A stretch of DNA of 64,000 nucleotides from Phymatolithon calcareum (GCA_977006965.1 OZ345367.1:310001-374000); one strand, 5' to 3'; shown: positions 9,459-20,170, counted from the first letter of the stretch. The notes: generated by a model from the letters alone, not told the origin. Numbers and translations are program-made.

Positions 9459-10292
9459 ATGTCAGCACCAGGGGCGTATCAAACGCCGACGACGCTGAAC
9501 GAAGTGAAAAGTTACGTCACGGGTGGCTCACATGGACTTGCACAGGCCGAGTACACAGTCCTTCTAAATGTGGCACACTCAAATTTAAAGACGACCCGTT
9601 TCAACGAGCTTCGACTGGACCTTCGGATGACAATTGGTGAACTGAAAGAAAAGCTGTACAAGCACTGCGGAACGCTAGTGGATTCAATGTCAGTACTGCT
9701 CCGCGAGACGGAAACCGGGCGCGTAATTGCCGAGCTCGGTGATACAAATGCCAAGCTCGGGTTCTACTCGCCGAAAAACGGAAACACTTTGTACGTCGTC
9801 GACTCGGACCCAAATTCGTCAAGCGCTGGCGGATGGCTGGAAAACACAGAGCTGGTCGAAAAGTATGTCATCTCGGACGACAACTACAACAAGCGTGAGA
9901 ATACATATCGCAAATTCCGCGAAGAGAAGCGGAAGACTGATCCCAACTGGAGCGCTATTTCCGATCTCAAGGGAGTGAAAACAAACCCGGTGGACCTCGA
10001 CGAGGCTAACGTGCCTAATATTAAGGTTGGACAGCGCGCGGAGATATTTCCCGGTGGACGGCGTGCGGACGTGATGTTTGTTGGATTTGGGCTCGCTGGC
10101 ATGCCGGGCGGATGGTGGGTTGGCGTCAAGTATGATGAACCTGTCGGAAAGAACGATGGGGAGGTTAAAGGCGTGCGGTACTTCACCGCGGGAAAGGGAT
10201 ACGGTGGTATGGTGAGACCGTCTAAAGTTACGGTAGGTGATTTCCCGCCAAGGGATGATGAAGCGTTTGACGAAGACGACGATGAAATTTGA
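9459..10292 (+). CDS. TBCB: Tubulin-folding cofactor B
   Basis: Cytosolic chaperone that, with TBCE, handles alpha-tubulin during heterodimer assembly. 277 residues from ATG 9459. The N-terminal ubiquitin-like domain spans ~30-115 (LRLDLRMTIGELKEKL; LGFYSPKNGNTLYVVD). A charged linker (~130-165, NTYRKFREEKRK) follows, then a CAP-Gly domain (~187-262) with GGWWVGVKYDEP and the canonical GKNDG at 230-234 and GKGYGGMVRP. The C-terminus ends DDDEI, close to the D-E-(I/M) tail that TBCB uses to bind its partners. All parts are intact with no introns. Long frames on the opposite strand are shadows. Confidence 0.96.
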   Translation: MSAPGAYQTPTTLNEVKSYVTGGSHGLAQAEYTVLLNVAHSNLKTTRFNELRLDLRMTIGELKEKLYKHCGTLVDSMSVLLRETETGRVIAELGDTNAKLGFYSPKNGNTLYVVDSDPNSSSAGGWLENTELVEKYVISDDNYNKRENTYRKFREEKRKTDPNWSAISDLKGVKTNPVDLDEANVPNIKVGQRAEIFPGGRRADVMFVGFGLAGMPGGWWVGVKYDEPVGKNDGEVKGVRYFTAGKGYGGMVRPSKVTVGDFPPRDDEAFDEDDDEI

Positions 10293-10710
10293 TGCGACAT
10301 ACAATCTCTCTGACAGAGCGGAATTGTATTGCAAGCAGAAGCTGGACGTTAATTGGGTGAGTTTGTTGGTAAACCCTACAGCATTCCGAGTATTGGAGGT
10401 GTGCTGCATACCCTGTGTCGTTGTCCGCATTCAATGATTCGGAAAGGTGTAGTATGCGACAACGGGCGATTAGACACTGCAGTTGGTCGGTCGGAAAAAT
10501 ATCTCGCTGCAATTGAGAATACTGTACTCTTAAAATTTTATTTCGAATTTTCACAATCTGCGTGTTCCCAAATGGATCCGCGCCAATTTAGTGTTGGTGT
10601 ACTGTATGACTTATCTACCAAAATCTCAAACAAGGTCACGCCTTGTTCACACACTGCGGTGAACGAATGTTGCCGCCATATCGCTGCACTTCACATCGTT
10701 TCCGTCGTTG
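10293..10710. other. Intergenic, no gene seen
   Basis: Spacer between TBCB and a membrane-protein gene on the same strand. Two TACTGTA 7-mers occur (about 10,520 and 10,610). Nothing else is supported. Confidence 0.45.
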
Positions 10711-11337
10711 ATGATGGGAGCACCCTCCTTACCTTCGTCGTGTTTGCTTCTGATTTTCGGTCTCTTACTTCTCTTCTTCGGCGTATTTCTGTTGCAGTTC
10801 GCCGTCTCCACCGGTCTCGGTCTCCTCGCCGGACGATTCGCTCATGACCGTCTCCTCGGTGCTCGATTACCTCTGTCCACCGCCGTCTTCGGCGCCCTCG
10901 TCATCGGTGCATGCGCGTTTAGTCTTGCGTTGGCGTTATGCGCGCGGACGAGAATGACAGGTCCATTGCTGGGTGCGGTCGTAGCGTTGTCGTTATTACC
11001 GACGAGTGCAGCGTGGCTTCAGACGATGGTCGCGGTGCTCGTGCTGGGTGTTGCATTCGGTGCGGCGTATGCGACGGCGCCGAAGGAGGTTGCTGTGTTT
11101 GTGTCGAGCTATGCTGGTAGCTATTTGGTGTGGCATGGATTGGAACTCATTGATGATGAGAGTTTGGGTCCTCATCTTGTTGTGCCTGCATTTGTATCGC
11201 CGGCGAATGTCGATATGTGGTTCTCCGTGCTGAGTTTTCTCGTTGTTGGATGTCTTGGGTGCTGCGTGCAACTCATTTTACTTGGAGGTCAGGAGGGAAC
11301 GGTGAGCGAGCGCGAACACTATGTACCCATTCCGTGA
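10711..11337 (+). CDS. Multi-pass membrane protein, unassigned
   Basis: 208 residues from the first ATG at 10711 (the frame opens three bases earlier at a TTG; ATG 10714 is an alternative). Six or seven hydrophobic segments are evident, beginning CLLLIFGLLLLFFGVFLL and ending FLVVGCLGCCVQLILL, with a short polar tail (EREHYVPIP). A tyrosine-glycine rich stretch, SSYAGSYLVWHGLELI, lies between the later helices. The layout recalls TMEM198/DUF4203 proteins, but I cannot confirm this and assign no function. It follows TBCB by 420 bp on the same strand. Confidence 0.6.
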   Translation: MMGAPSLPSSCLLLIFGLLLLFFGVFLLQFAVSTGLGLLAGRFAHDRLLGARLPLSTAVFGALVIGACAFSLALALCARTRMTGPLLGAVVALSLLPTSAAWLQTMVAVLVLGVAFGAAYATAPKEVAVFVSSYAGSYLVWHGLELIDDESLGPHLVVPAFVSPANVDMWFSVLSFLVVGCLGCCVQLILLGGQEGTVSEREHYVPIP

Positions 11338-11957
11338 CCTTAGTGGTGCTGGGAAAGACTAGGGAGTTTCGTCTGCCGAACTTTGCGTGTTTCGACGAAG
11401 TGATGCTTTGCTTTGCGCTGGTGCCGGCTTGGTTGACAATGTTGTGTCTAGCATGTAATACTATTTATTTTCTGCACCGAAGCTTACTTGCCTGCCATCT
11501 TTCAAAACTTGCCTGCCACATTGTACACTACTTCGAGAATGCACCTGATGCGCTTCATGTATTATCGAGAAGGACCTCCTTGCTATGATACCGCGCTCGA
11601 GCATTTCGCCATTGCACCATGCATGCACTTCTCGCACGATTGCAAAAGCTTAGGATGTCGAAGGGCCGGCCTGCCTGCCTGACTGCGTGCCGACCAAGAG
11701 TGTGGCGCGGATCAAGTCTACGACCAGTCTTGATTTTGAAATAAAATCTGAAAGGTCTTACAGTGCACGAATGGTATGATGTTGCCCTGCTCAACCTCAC
11801 CACCCCAACGGATGACTCACAGAGACCTCCAGCTTTGCACTCAACGAGCAAGATTTTCATCAACAACTCCGTTTTCAAGTGGCATGCAGATGTTACAAGT
11901 GTTCCGTGACAATGAAATACGCATAACGCTCATCACCTAAATATCCAAATTTATGAA
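11338..11957. other. Intergenic, no gene seen
   Basis: 620 bp upstream of the HA-domain gene. I found no S-family relic here, which marks the left border of the tandem array. No motif recognised. Confidence 0.45.
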
Positions 11958-13337
11958 ATGCCTCAACGACTTTTTTGCTTTGACCCAAATCATGTGCGAA
12001 AGAAATGTCCGCCATGGAACGTTTGTTTCGTGCGCCCAAGTTTCAGGGCTTTCCAATACAAAAACTCAACTTCTTATTTGTGTGCAAAGCCGTGCTTTGG
12101 AACCTCCTGGACAAGTGCTGAAAAAAGTGGCGGCGTGAAGGCATTTACGAATGTGTCCAGAGCCAGCTCAAGTCCACTGCTCTTCGAAAATGCATTATCT
12201 GATTCTAGCCGAAAGCTAAACACCGTACCGGCTCGCCAAAAGTGCACCCGAGCGAAAATCGTATGCTCGAATGCATCGACAACAAGCGCACGACAAAAAG
12301 TCAGGAGCGGTCTAACTTGGGACGAATGCTTCCAAGAATTGAAGAAATTCTACCGTTCACACAAGCATACAGCAGTGCCGCGTGACCATCCTCATCCTCG
12401 CCTTTACCAATGGTGCATTTTGCAGCGCGCGGCGTGGAAGAAGGGTAAGCTGTCCACCGTGCGGTATCGGCAGCTGTCGTCGATTGGGTTCCAATGGGAT
12501 TTGCAATTCGAGAAATGGAAGCAAATGTTTTATCACCTTGCGGAATATGAGCAGTCAAACGGACACTGCAACGTCCCGTTGCGGCTTGACAATGACAAAG
12601 ATGGAAACGAAAGACTTGCGAGATGGGTTGTGAAGCAACGCCATCTTTTTAAGCACAATCTTTTGCCTGATGATAGACGCCGGCGATTGGAAGGACTTGG
12701 ATTTTCATATTCACCAGATGATGACCTCTTTCGCACCCGCCTCAAACAGCTCCGTGAATGGCGCGAGATTCACGGACACGCCAGCGTTCCTCGCTCGTGG
12801 GTGAAAGACCCAGGTCTTGCGCGATGGACAGATTCGGTTCGGCTGCGATGGAGGCAGGGCAAATTGCCAATGAGGTATTACCGTGACTTACGAGAAATGG
12901 GATTTTGCTTCGCTCCTCTGGAGATTTCCTGGGAGGCGCAATTTCGGGATTTGCAAGATTTTCTTGACGAAAAGGGACACTGTTCGCCTTCTTTCATCGA
13001 GGATCGACGATTGCACTCGTGGCTGGCGCTACAACGCAGACGGCATGCGAATGGGACTTTACCGACATCACGGGCATTGCAGCTTTATGAGCTGGGTGTG
13101 GATTGGCGCCCACAACGAGTGGTATTTGCAGAACGGATTCAGGAATTACAAGACATTTTTGCGGCTACTGGGGGCACTAATGTTCCGGAAGGAAATGAAC
13201 GGTTGAGGCAGTGGGTCGCACAGATTCGAGCTCTTGGACAACGCCGTATATCGGCAGCAAATTTGAAAAAGTTGAAAGCACTTGACTTCCAATTTGACGC
13301 CCGAAATGCTTCATTAAGCGCGAAGGAATCGTGTTGA
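11958..13337 (+). CDS. Helicase-associated (HA) domain repeat protein, intact parent copy
   Basis: 459 residues from ATG 11958. Five consecutive helicase-associated domains occupy about 119-181, 182-252, 255-320, 321-385 and 386-450. Each has the family pattern: a W/F-x(n)-L helix, a G-H-x-x-V-P turn (GHCNVP, GHASVP, GGTNVP), L-x-x-W and a final (L/I)G(F/V)-x-(W/F). There is no helicase core, so this is an HA-only protein as found in many algae; the domain is thought to bind nucleic acid. The first ~110 residues are Ser/Arg/Lys-rich and poor in acids, compatible with a plastid or mitochondrial transit peptide. It is the left end of a tandem array: five decayed relics of the same gene lie at 15.5, 19.9, 22.3-23.6, 26.0 and 29.4-30.3 kb, each followed by an S gene. 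Confidence 0.87.
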   Translation: MPQRLFCFDPNHVRKKCPPWNVCFVRPSFRAFQYKNSTSYLCAKPCFGTSWTSAEKSGGVKAFTNVSRASSSPLLFENALSDSSRKLNTVPARQKCTRAKIVCSNASTTSARQKVRSGLTWDECFQELKKFYRSHKHTAVPRDHPHPRLYQWCILQRAAWKKGKLSTVRYRQLSSIGFQWDLQFEKWKQMFYHLAEYEQSNGHCNVPLRLDNDKDGNERLARWVVKQRHLFKHNLLPDDRRRRLEGLGFSYSPDDDLFRTRLKQLREWREIHGHASVPRSWVKDPGLARWTDSVRLRWRQGKLPMRYYRDLREMGFCFAPLEISWEAQFRDLQDFLDEKGHCSPSFIEDRRLHSWLALQRRRHANGTLPTSRALQLYELGVDWRPQRVVFAERIQELQDIFAATGGTNVPEGNERLRQWVAQIRALGQRRISAANLKKLKALDFQFDARNASLSAKESC

Positions 13338-14339
13338 TCGCTCAAGAGAAGATTTTCAGCCGGAACCATACTTGATACTAAATGCTACAAAGTCGCTGCT
13401 TGGCCTAAAGGAGCGGTTGGAGCAAACATGGCCACTCTATTGCAAGTCCCTTCTCACGGCACAATGGCTCAAGATGCTCGGCTTGGCGCCGACATGTCGG
13501 CGCCGAGCCGAACGTAGCGGGCGAACCAAGCGGGTCACGGAGCGATTTTTCTGCGGGATCATCAGCGCTGCCATGCATCCCACAAATCAATCTCGAACGG
13601 CGACCCCGAACAATTGGAGTCTTTTTATTGGATGTAGAATCATACAGCTCAGTAAAAGTCGACAATTGTTGCGACAAACCACCCACGGCCCGCCTGAAGC
13701 AAGAGAGCAGCCCTGAATTGCACTCGAAAGGCACGCTTCTCACAATCGCTTCGATTTGGATCAATTTCTAATTTCAGCTTACCGATCGAAAACCGTTCCG
13801 TTCCTCCCTATAGGTTGAACTACCGTCATCATGACGTTTTCCGTGGGAATGTTGAGCCTACGGCGGTATGCGGCTGAATTGAGGACATTTCCCCGGGCAG
13901 ATACTATTCAACCGGCGCCTGTAGAAAGCGCTGGTGTCTCTTGTGAATGGGTGCGGAACGAATGAAATCATTATCAGACGTGTCCCTTAGCCGCGAATTG
14001 GCACTACAGTGCATGAATGTCAAAAAAAGTCGGAAACCTATTTCAGCCGACGAAGGAGCGGAAAGCATGTCTCGGTAACTCTATCCGTCGTATTGAGTTT
14101 TACGTCAGAATTCGATGAGCGTTCTGGTTAAACTATAAACTAAAACTACTGAGAACTTCACCGAAATGGTTAGAACTTTGCTATACTATTGTTTGATGTC
14201 ATCTTGGGCCGCTCTCCAAGACACACCAAATTCTGAAAGAGTAACGATAGCGCTTGCGCCTTGCTTGAACTTCCACACACTCCTACACTCGATTTCAGCT
14301 TGCCCAGTTCGCGCATACACATCGAATCACGCACCATAC
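13338..14339. other. Array unit 1: HA 3' flank and conserved block A1
   Basis: No gene. Block A1 (about 13,800-13,990) contains ATCATGACGT at 13,828-13,837 followed by a GGGAATG. The same block recurs at 18.14, 20.34, 24.36 (degenerate), 26.90 and 30.95 kb, each time about 440-570 bp beyond the 3' end of an S gene once later insertions are removed. Confidence 0.65.
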
Positions 14340-14792
14340 TTAACCACGGTGCACGCGGCCCGGCGGCGAGCACGGCAAAAACGGAAACATTCCCTCCTTA
14401 TCGGCCTTCGCGGTGGGACCCACGCCAATACCTGCGGCAAACTTCCCCAAAACGTTATGTTCCGTAGCCCACACATGTGCATCAAGCTTGTAGAGACCGG
14501 AAACCGGCAGCGGCTCGCGATGAGACGTTCGGGCAACAGCTCCAGGGATCGGAATACCAATAATGTCGTGCTCATGCACCGGACCGTGATTCATGATCGG
14601 CTCACCGACGGCCAAGGGAGGCATCGCGTGAGGAGCTTGCATATGGGGCGGGAGGTCGGGTGGCGGCAGGACGTGCGGAGTCCGGATGATGCGGGAGGCG
14701 TCGCACATGAGCATCGACCGCGTGTTGGTGGGCGTCGGAGAGATGGATGCGATAACCTTGGACTCCGACGCGGAATCGATTGGGTTGTTCAT
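14340..14792 (-). CDS. RTP-SPPGRK family protein S1 (novel family)
   Basis: 150 residues from ATG (14790-14792). Motifs in order: SMLMCDASRIIRTPHV, proline-rich LPPHMQAPH, EPIMN, GIPIPGAVA, LPVSGLYKLDAHVW, ATEHNVLGKFAAGIGVGP, FPFLPCSPPGR. No signal peptide, no membrane segment and no known domain are visible; it looks largely extended, with one conserved C-terminal core of about 45 residues. The same motifs recur in S2-S8, which supports this strand and frame over the long arginine-rich frame on the opposite strand. It converges with the HA gene and shares a conserved upstream region with S2-S4. Function unknown. Confidence 0.72.
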   Translation of the reverse strand: MNNPIDSASESKVIASISPTPTNTRSMLMCDASRIIRTPHVLPPPDLPPHMQAPHAMPPLAVGEPIMNHGPVHEHDIIGIPIPGAVARTSHREPLPVSGLYKLDAHVWATEHNVLGKFAAGIGVGPTAKADKEGMFPFLPCSPPGRVHRG

Positions 14793-15280
14793 CTTGGTCG
14801 AGTACGAGCGAATGGGCGCTGCGGCCGCCGGAAAACAAGAGGGACGTGTGCGCAGGACGGTCGGTGGGGCAAGTGGTCCGGGTGGACGAACTGGGTGTAG
14901 GGCTCGGCGAGTGTGATAATGAGCCTTCGAGGCCGACGACAGCGGGGTGGAGGCAACGGCCTATGATCGTAGACGCCGAGTCACCACTTTGAAATTATGC
15001 ATCATTGCCCCCGTGGCGGCGCGGAGCACAAGATCTCCGACTCCACGGCTCGCCGTACTGTAAGAAATTATGGCGGCACAATTGGCACTGAAGACGAATT
15101 CTTCTTATGGAAATTTACTTTAAATTGAATTTCCATCGTGATTGTGACCAATAGGTTTTCCCGATTTTTGAAAACGACACAAAATGTGGGACAGAATTGC
15201 AGTATAATGCAATTCCAATTGTTCAACAAGAATTAGACTGCAGTAATTGTTGACATTGAAGCTCCTCTCTTATTCCCTGT
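14793..15280 (-). promoter_or_regulatory. Conserved upstream region of S1
   Basis: On the S1 sense strand GCTCATTATCACAC (14,911-14,924) lies 119 bp before the ATG. The same 14-mer stands 144 bp before S2 and S4, and a one-mismatch form 161 bp before S3. Further out, around 15,180-15,200, GGGACAGAATT (plus strand) recurs upstream of S2, S4 and S5 and in altered form at S6. Conservation across diverged copies suggests promoter function; no factor can be named. Confidence 0.5.
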
Positions 15281-15467
15281 GCTCAAGGAGTCTGAGGTAG
15301 GGGCCACCCCTGCTCTTTCTTCCTTCTCAGGCACTCAGAGGCATAGTTGGCGAGACGACGGTGTGCTCAACATTTCCGGGAACTAAAGAGCACGCTAACT
15401 GAAAGTAATTCTCGGGGTCAATTCAGTTCCTGTTTTCACATCCGAGCCCACTGTTACAGTCCATTGC

Positions 15468-15760
15468 TTGAGTGCCGGTAAATCTGAAGGACGGAGGAGA
15501 AAATGCATAAGTCTGGATAGATTGGTCATGAAATGCCGTCATTATTTTAAGCAGACAAGAATAATCGCAGTGCCTCGCGTCAGACACCGGGAATTGGATG
15601 GGTGTCTGCTTCCTGATCCACCCAACCAGTTTTCTGTATTTAGCTCTCTGGATGATGCACGATGCTTGAAGACGATGGTGAAACCCCCAGCTGCCGTGCA
15701 ATGGACAAAAATTGCAAATGAGATATTGCCGTGAATTGTACGAAATTGTGTGTATAGGTA
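15468..15760 (+). pseudogene. HA-domain gene relic, array unit 2
   Basis: Fragments align with the parent gene: HYFKQTRIIAVPR corresponds to its first HA repeat (FYRSHKHTAVPR), and a frame-shifted GQKLQMRYCRELYEI to its third (QGKLPMRYYRDLREM). Internal sequence is missing and frames change, so it cannot be translated. Confidence 0.65.
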
Positions 15761-16896
15761 TCACTGGATAACTCTGGGGAACCAAACTTTTGGAAACTGC
15801 ATGATTCTGCCGAGGATGGGGAAAGGTGATGATTTTATTTTAACTTCTCCTAAATCCTTACCTTCGAGTAATAGGGCCGCTTTCGCAAGCTACCGAATCT
15901 GGCGTTTGGTCATTTACGGCATCCTTGATTGTTGTTTCTATACCAATTAGCGCTCTTGTCAGTCTCTTGTACTCATGTTCAATTTCAAGGCTCATCTCTG
16001 AAGAGAATAGAAGACGTTTTAGCGCAACCAGTTCAATGAAGACTGTGACACCAAAGTGAGCACCGAATACTAATGCTGTCTACAGTGGCGCTCGGTTGAA
16101 AGTTGGTTTAAGCACCTGAGTCGTGTCATCCTTTCTTTTATGGAGTGCATCCACGGTATCTTGCTCATTGATCTGCCTTCTTCTTCCTTAACCATACCTC
16201 CAGTATTTCTTCTCGGTGGCTCTTCTTCGATACGTCTCCTTCCTCCTATTTCTTGAGGACTGACAGAAGGACCTTGAGATACTCAAGATTATTCTCTGCT
16301 TGCTTTATTTCTTACTCTCTCCCGAGGTATTTTTCTGCTTCAAGGCTCTTTTTCTGTCTGACCAGGCTCAAAGAACACCTTTCTGCTTGATATCTTTTCT
16401 TTTTCCCTACCTTGGAAAATGGGGCTGATGGCCTTTCTTCATTCGGGATCAAGTTGGCCTTTTCGACACGGCGTTTGCGCGCGGACAAAGTAATAGCGGG
16501 TGATCTTGTAATGGATTGACCAACTTTAGGAGATTTCTGCGCAGACTGGGTGTACTGAAATGTCAAGAGAATTTGAACCTGTTGTATTGGCCAGGACTTT
16601 GCAGAAGGTTGCCTGTGAGTTTGAGTAATCTGCAAGCGCTTGATCTTCAAATTAATCCTTTACATTGTTCATCGGGGTTTACAGATAGATATTGATCACT
16701 CTGATGTCTTGCTTAGTACGTGACAAATGTAATACTTTGAACGAATGCGTCTAGACAACCAATGCATCAACGCCAATCTGTCGCAAAAAGTCATCTCCTC
16801 CAGCACACTTCGAACAGTTGCTTCTAGGCAACCAAAGTATCAACGTCAATCTGTAATAAAAAGTCACCTCCTCCAAAACGCACGATCAGTCTACTG
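15761..16896. other. Array spacer; coiled-coil relic and 75-bp tandem duplication
   Basis: Minus strand 16,130-16,650 reads as lysine/glutamate-rich helical fragments with stops and has no assignable gene. At 16,749-16,890 a unit of about 75 bp beginning TCTAG(A/G)CAACCAA is present twice in tandem, the second copy diverged. The hAT element begins directly after it. Confidence 0.4.
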
Positions 16897-17843
16897 CAAA
16901 GCATTGGAATTATTATTTATTTTTATTCTTTTCTCGGCGCAGTATCGAGAATAAATATCAAGCTGTTGAACGCAGAAGCAATAAATTATTGTATTCAAGT
17001 TCAGTGAGGAATAAATAACTGGTTATTCCCTGAATTATGGGATCCCTCTAGCTACTTTCTGTCACGATAGCATTGACGTCTTCGATTCCCCACGCACCCG
17101 AGTTAGCAAGAAGGAACATCTGCTTCTCGAAGTTTGCAGGAATAACGCTTCTTCTTTTGTCATCCAGCGCGTAACCAGCGATTGAGAAAAGCCTCTCGCA
17201 CATGATCGACGTTGGTACAATGAATCGCAAGTCCATGTACTCAGAATCAGAGGAAAAAACGCTTTTGCGACGCTTCAATGCGCGCTCGGCTAGCGATAGT
17301 GAACTGTCATCAACAGTCAAACTCACAACACAGACAACCTTCTTCAATTTCTCGGTAGCATGTGACTCACAATATTCGTGTAACCCCGTCCAGAATCTTT
17401 CCGTCGCGTTCCACACTTGCAAGTCCACGCAGAGGAGTTGGATCCGACTGCGTGAAAAACTCATCGCGAACACGATTACCGACAACTCGCGGCATCTTGG
17501 CTGCTACCAAACGGTGCTCGCCTGGTCCACAGCTCTCGTTGTACTGTGTTGACCGCCATGATTTTCACAATCCTGGGGGACTCTTCAATAACCGGATCGA
17601 AAAAATGAGGAGTCCGCAACCGACACGTCATGCGCTATCGATGACCAACATGTCACATTACTCTTCAAGAATACGTAGACTCAGTCGCGCGTTCTTTAGT
17701 GAGTAACGCTTCCAAATAAATACAATAATTATCGCAACCACGACGATCTCAATATATACAATAAATATGCGCGACTCAGGAATAAATTATTAGAACAAAT
17801 AATTTAAATAATTACAATAGCAATTATTTTTTCCAATGCTTTG
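16897..17843 (-). mobile_element. hAT-family DNA transposon with 13-bp TIRs and 8-bp target duplication
   Basis: Perfect 13-bp terminal inverted repeats, CAAAGCATTGGAA at 16,897-16,909 and its complement at 17,831-17,843, begin with CA as hAT ends do. They are flanked by the perfect 8-bp duplication GTCTACTG (16,889-16,896 and 17,844-17,851), the length hAT transposases make. The 947-bp interior is AT-rich at both ends and holds a deleted transposase on the minus strand. Too short to be autonomous. Confidence 0.9.
17048..17495 (-). pseudogene. hAT transposase, internally deleted
   Basis: The minus strand from an ATG at 17,493-17,495 reads MPRVVGNRVRDEFF, plausible as a BED-finger N-terminus, and then loses frame. 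A second frame ends in the hAT dimerisation region: DSEYMDLRFIVPTS, CERLFSIAGY, DDKRRSVIP and a final W in NSGAWGIED, stopping at 17,048. The catalytic middle is absent, so this is a non-autonomous derivative. Confidence 0.82.
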
Positions 17844-17851
17844 GTCTACTG

Positions 17852-18673
17852 CAATCAGAACACGAAAAAAACAACGCATGAATCGATAAACTGGCAAAAT
17901 GCTCGGGAGACAAGATAGATGAGGCACCGGGCAGTAACTGTAGGATTTGAAAATTTGGCATGTTTCTATTTGACACAGATTCTTGCAATTCGGTAATAAT
18001 CAGATGCACGTCCTATCGTATTCATCGACGGGCCAAGAAAGCGATTTCGAAAGTAGCTCTTCTGCGATAAACATGTATATGTTTCCATGTTCATCTATCG
18101 CCCGATCACGATTCAGTTTTACAAAAAATATTGACCACATTATCATGACGTCCATCGGCTGGGAATCACGCCAAATCATTCGTGCTAGTATTTCACAGGG
18201 CTTTGTTCCTCTTCTAAAATGGTGCTGAAAGAATGACTCAGATTAAGCGCTCCTTCGCCAAGCACTCCTTCGCCAAGCACTCCTGATGCGAAAGAGAAGA
18301 AGTCGTTGCAATGTAATGCAAAATATATTAGAGCCATACAGGAGAAAAAGGAATATATCTGCCACTCAACAATTAACTCGATCAGAAAAATGAGTTCCAG
18401 ACAAAGAGACGGTGATGTGTCGTCCTCGCTTTTATTCAGAGTTTGCTCCTCGCGGTGGTTCGCGACTATACGCTAAAAAGACACGAGACCCATCACACAC
18501 AAGGTTAATTCTGCGTAGTACCAATGGTTTGTCAGAATATTGAGCAGCAAACTAACACATCCTGAAAATTCGGAAAACAACAAACGATTGTTCATGCACC
18601 TAGTTTCAGCTCTTAAATACTCCAACATTCCCGTTACCTCCCTGCACATTGATTATTGAATCATATACCATAT
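17852..18673. other. Array unit 2: spacer with block A2
   Basis: No gene. Block A2 has ATCATGACGT at 18,142-18,151, then TCCATCGGCTGGGAA. A short tandem echo, AAGC(A)CTCCTTCGCC, follows at about 18,246-18,280. Confidence 0.6.
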
Positions 18674-19120
18674 TTATCCACGATTCTTGCGACCCGGCGG
18701 CGAACAAGATGTAAACGGAAACGCTCCCTCCCAATCCGGTTTCGCAGTGGGACCCACTCCGAGACCTGTTGCGAATTTTCCAAGCACCTTATGCTCCGTA
18801 CTCCACGCATGACCATCAGGCTTGTAGAGGTCCGAAACCGGCAGCGGATCGCGACGCGGTACAGGGGCAACTGCTCCAGGGATCGGAATCCCAACTATGC
18901 CCTGTTCATGCACCGCATTTTGATTCATAATCGGTTCTCCCATGACCACAGCATAAATCGGATGAGGAGCATGCATGTGGGGCTGAAGCACGGGTGTCGG
19001 AAGAACGTGTGGAGTAAGAAGAATACGGACGACGTCGGACGTGAGCATAGTACTGCCGGGGACGGGAGGGATGGATGTGGTCAACCCCGCCATGACGGCG
19101 GAAAGAGTTACGTCATCCAT
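18674..19120 (-). CDS. RTP-SPPGRK family protein S2
   Basis: 148 residues from ATG (19,118-19,120). The open frame extends 35 codons further to a TTG, but the ATG gives the same length as S1. Motifs: SDVVRILLTPHV (the R of RTP is L here), EPIMN, GIPIPGAVAPVPRR, LPVSDLYKPDGHAWSTEH, KVLGKFATGLGVGP, FTSCSPPGRKNRG. It is nearly identical to S4, with three residue differences that I count. Same unit layout as S1. Function unknown. Confidence 0.72.
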   Translation of the reverse strand: MDDVTLSAVMAGLTTSIPPVPGSTMLTSDVVRILLTPHVLPTPVLQPHMHAPHPIYAVVMGEPIMNQNAVHEQGIVGIPIPGAVAPVPRRDPLPVSDLYKPDGHAWSTEHKVLGKFATGLGVGPTAKPDWEGAFPFTSCSPPGRKNRG

Positions 19121-19555
19121 GTTGGTGGAGTAGGAGTGCAAGGGGGTTCGATAATAGACTGCTGTTGTGCGCTCGGTAGAGTTGCGACGCGTCGGATTCT
19201 GTGTGCACTTAGGTGGACGAGGCAAGTGGTGGAGGTGGAGGAAATGGTTGGGCGGCGACGTACGTGTGATAATGAGCTATCGAGTGCGACGGGAATGTTG
19301 GTGGACGGAACGGAAAGTGATTGTGGAGGGCCGGCAACTTCAAATGTGTGGACCCTCATATACATGGTGAGCGCAAGATCTCGGGCTACGCTGCTCGGCG
19401 ACTGTAAAGATGAAAGTGGAAAATTGTCGGTTAATTATCCAATGAAATTCGGGGATTGTTGAAACGAGACAAGCTGTGGGACAGAATTCCACTTGTGGAA
19501 CTGAAGGGCCGTTCCATTTTTGAAGTTTGTTGGCAAGTAGAACTAAACTCAAAAA
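19121..19555 (-). promoter_or_regulatory. Conserved upstream region of S2
   Basis: Sense-strand GCTCATTATCACAC at 19,264-19,277, 144 bp before the ATG. A GTATATGAG element lies near 19,355 (sense CCATGTATATGAGGG), and GGGACAGAATT near 19,480. The segment is part of about 870 bp that is nearly identical to the S4 region. Confidence 0.5.
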
Positions 19556-19904
19556 AGGTTTTCCCCAAGTCAAAGAGTCCATGACATAACTTTCCTGCCG
19601 AGTACCTTAGATGAACTTGTTTTCTGTTTCCCAAGCTTACCCTTTTGAAACCGGCGAACGAAGATAAATGCGGAGAGACGCCGCTAACCCCCAACGTTTT
19701 CACGGTACGGCATATCAATTCAAAGGGAGATGAGTACGGCATCTAATGCTCCGCATTGTTTCTGTGATATGTGTACATCAGAGATCACTCAGAACTGACA
19801 CCGTCGTCTCTATCCTGTGCTTTTTAGGATAGAAAATACGGAAAACGTTGTGCGACCAGAAAGGACGGCCGTGTCGAGAAACATCATCATCACTTGAGCG
19901 CAAG

Positions 19905-20170
19905 ATATTTATCATTTGCCTGACGCAGGTGCTGATGATTCGAAGGACTTCCATTTCTGTGGATATAGTACCCTGACTTCTTTCGAAAGCGTCTTAAGCA
20001 AAATCGGTTATGACGGCGGAGGCTCGGACACCCCGATATATCTCGCTCGTGTGCTGCAGATTCAGGTATCGCATGATTGACAGACCAAGTGACAGGGAAA
20101 ATTCCGTAACCTGCGGATATTGGATCGATTCTCAGTATCCATCCCTTCATTATTCTTGGGAAGCACATTA
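19905..20170 (+). pseudogene. HA-domain gene relic, array unit 3
   Basis: Aligns base by base with the parent gene around 12,655-12,900. CATTTGCCTGACGCAGG matches its TTTTGCCTGATGATAG, and the stretch that encodes LARWTDSV in the parent follows as ATCGCATGATTGACAG. Stops (TGA in that stretch) and small indels break the frame. Confidence 0.65.

Noticed and set aside
9819-10430. Long minus-strand open frames (138-203 codons) across TBCB
   Set aside because: They lie opposite a gene with every TBCB domain intact and have no motif of their own; GC-rich codons keep the antisense frames open.
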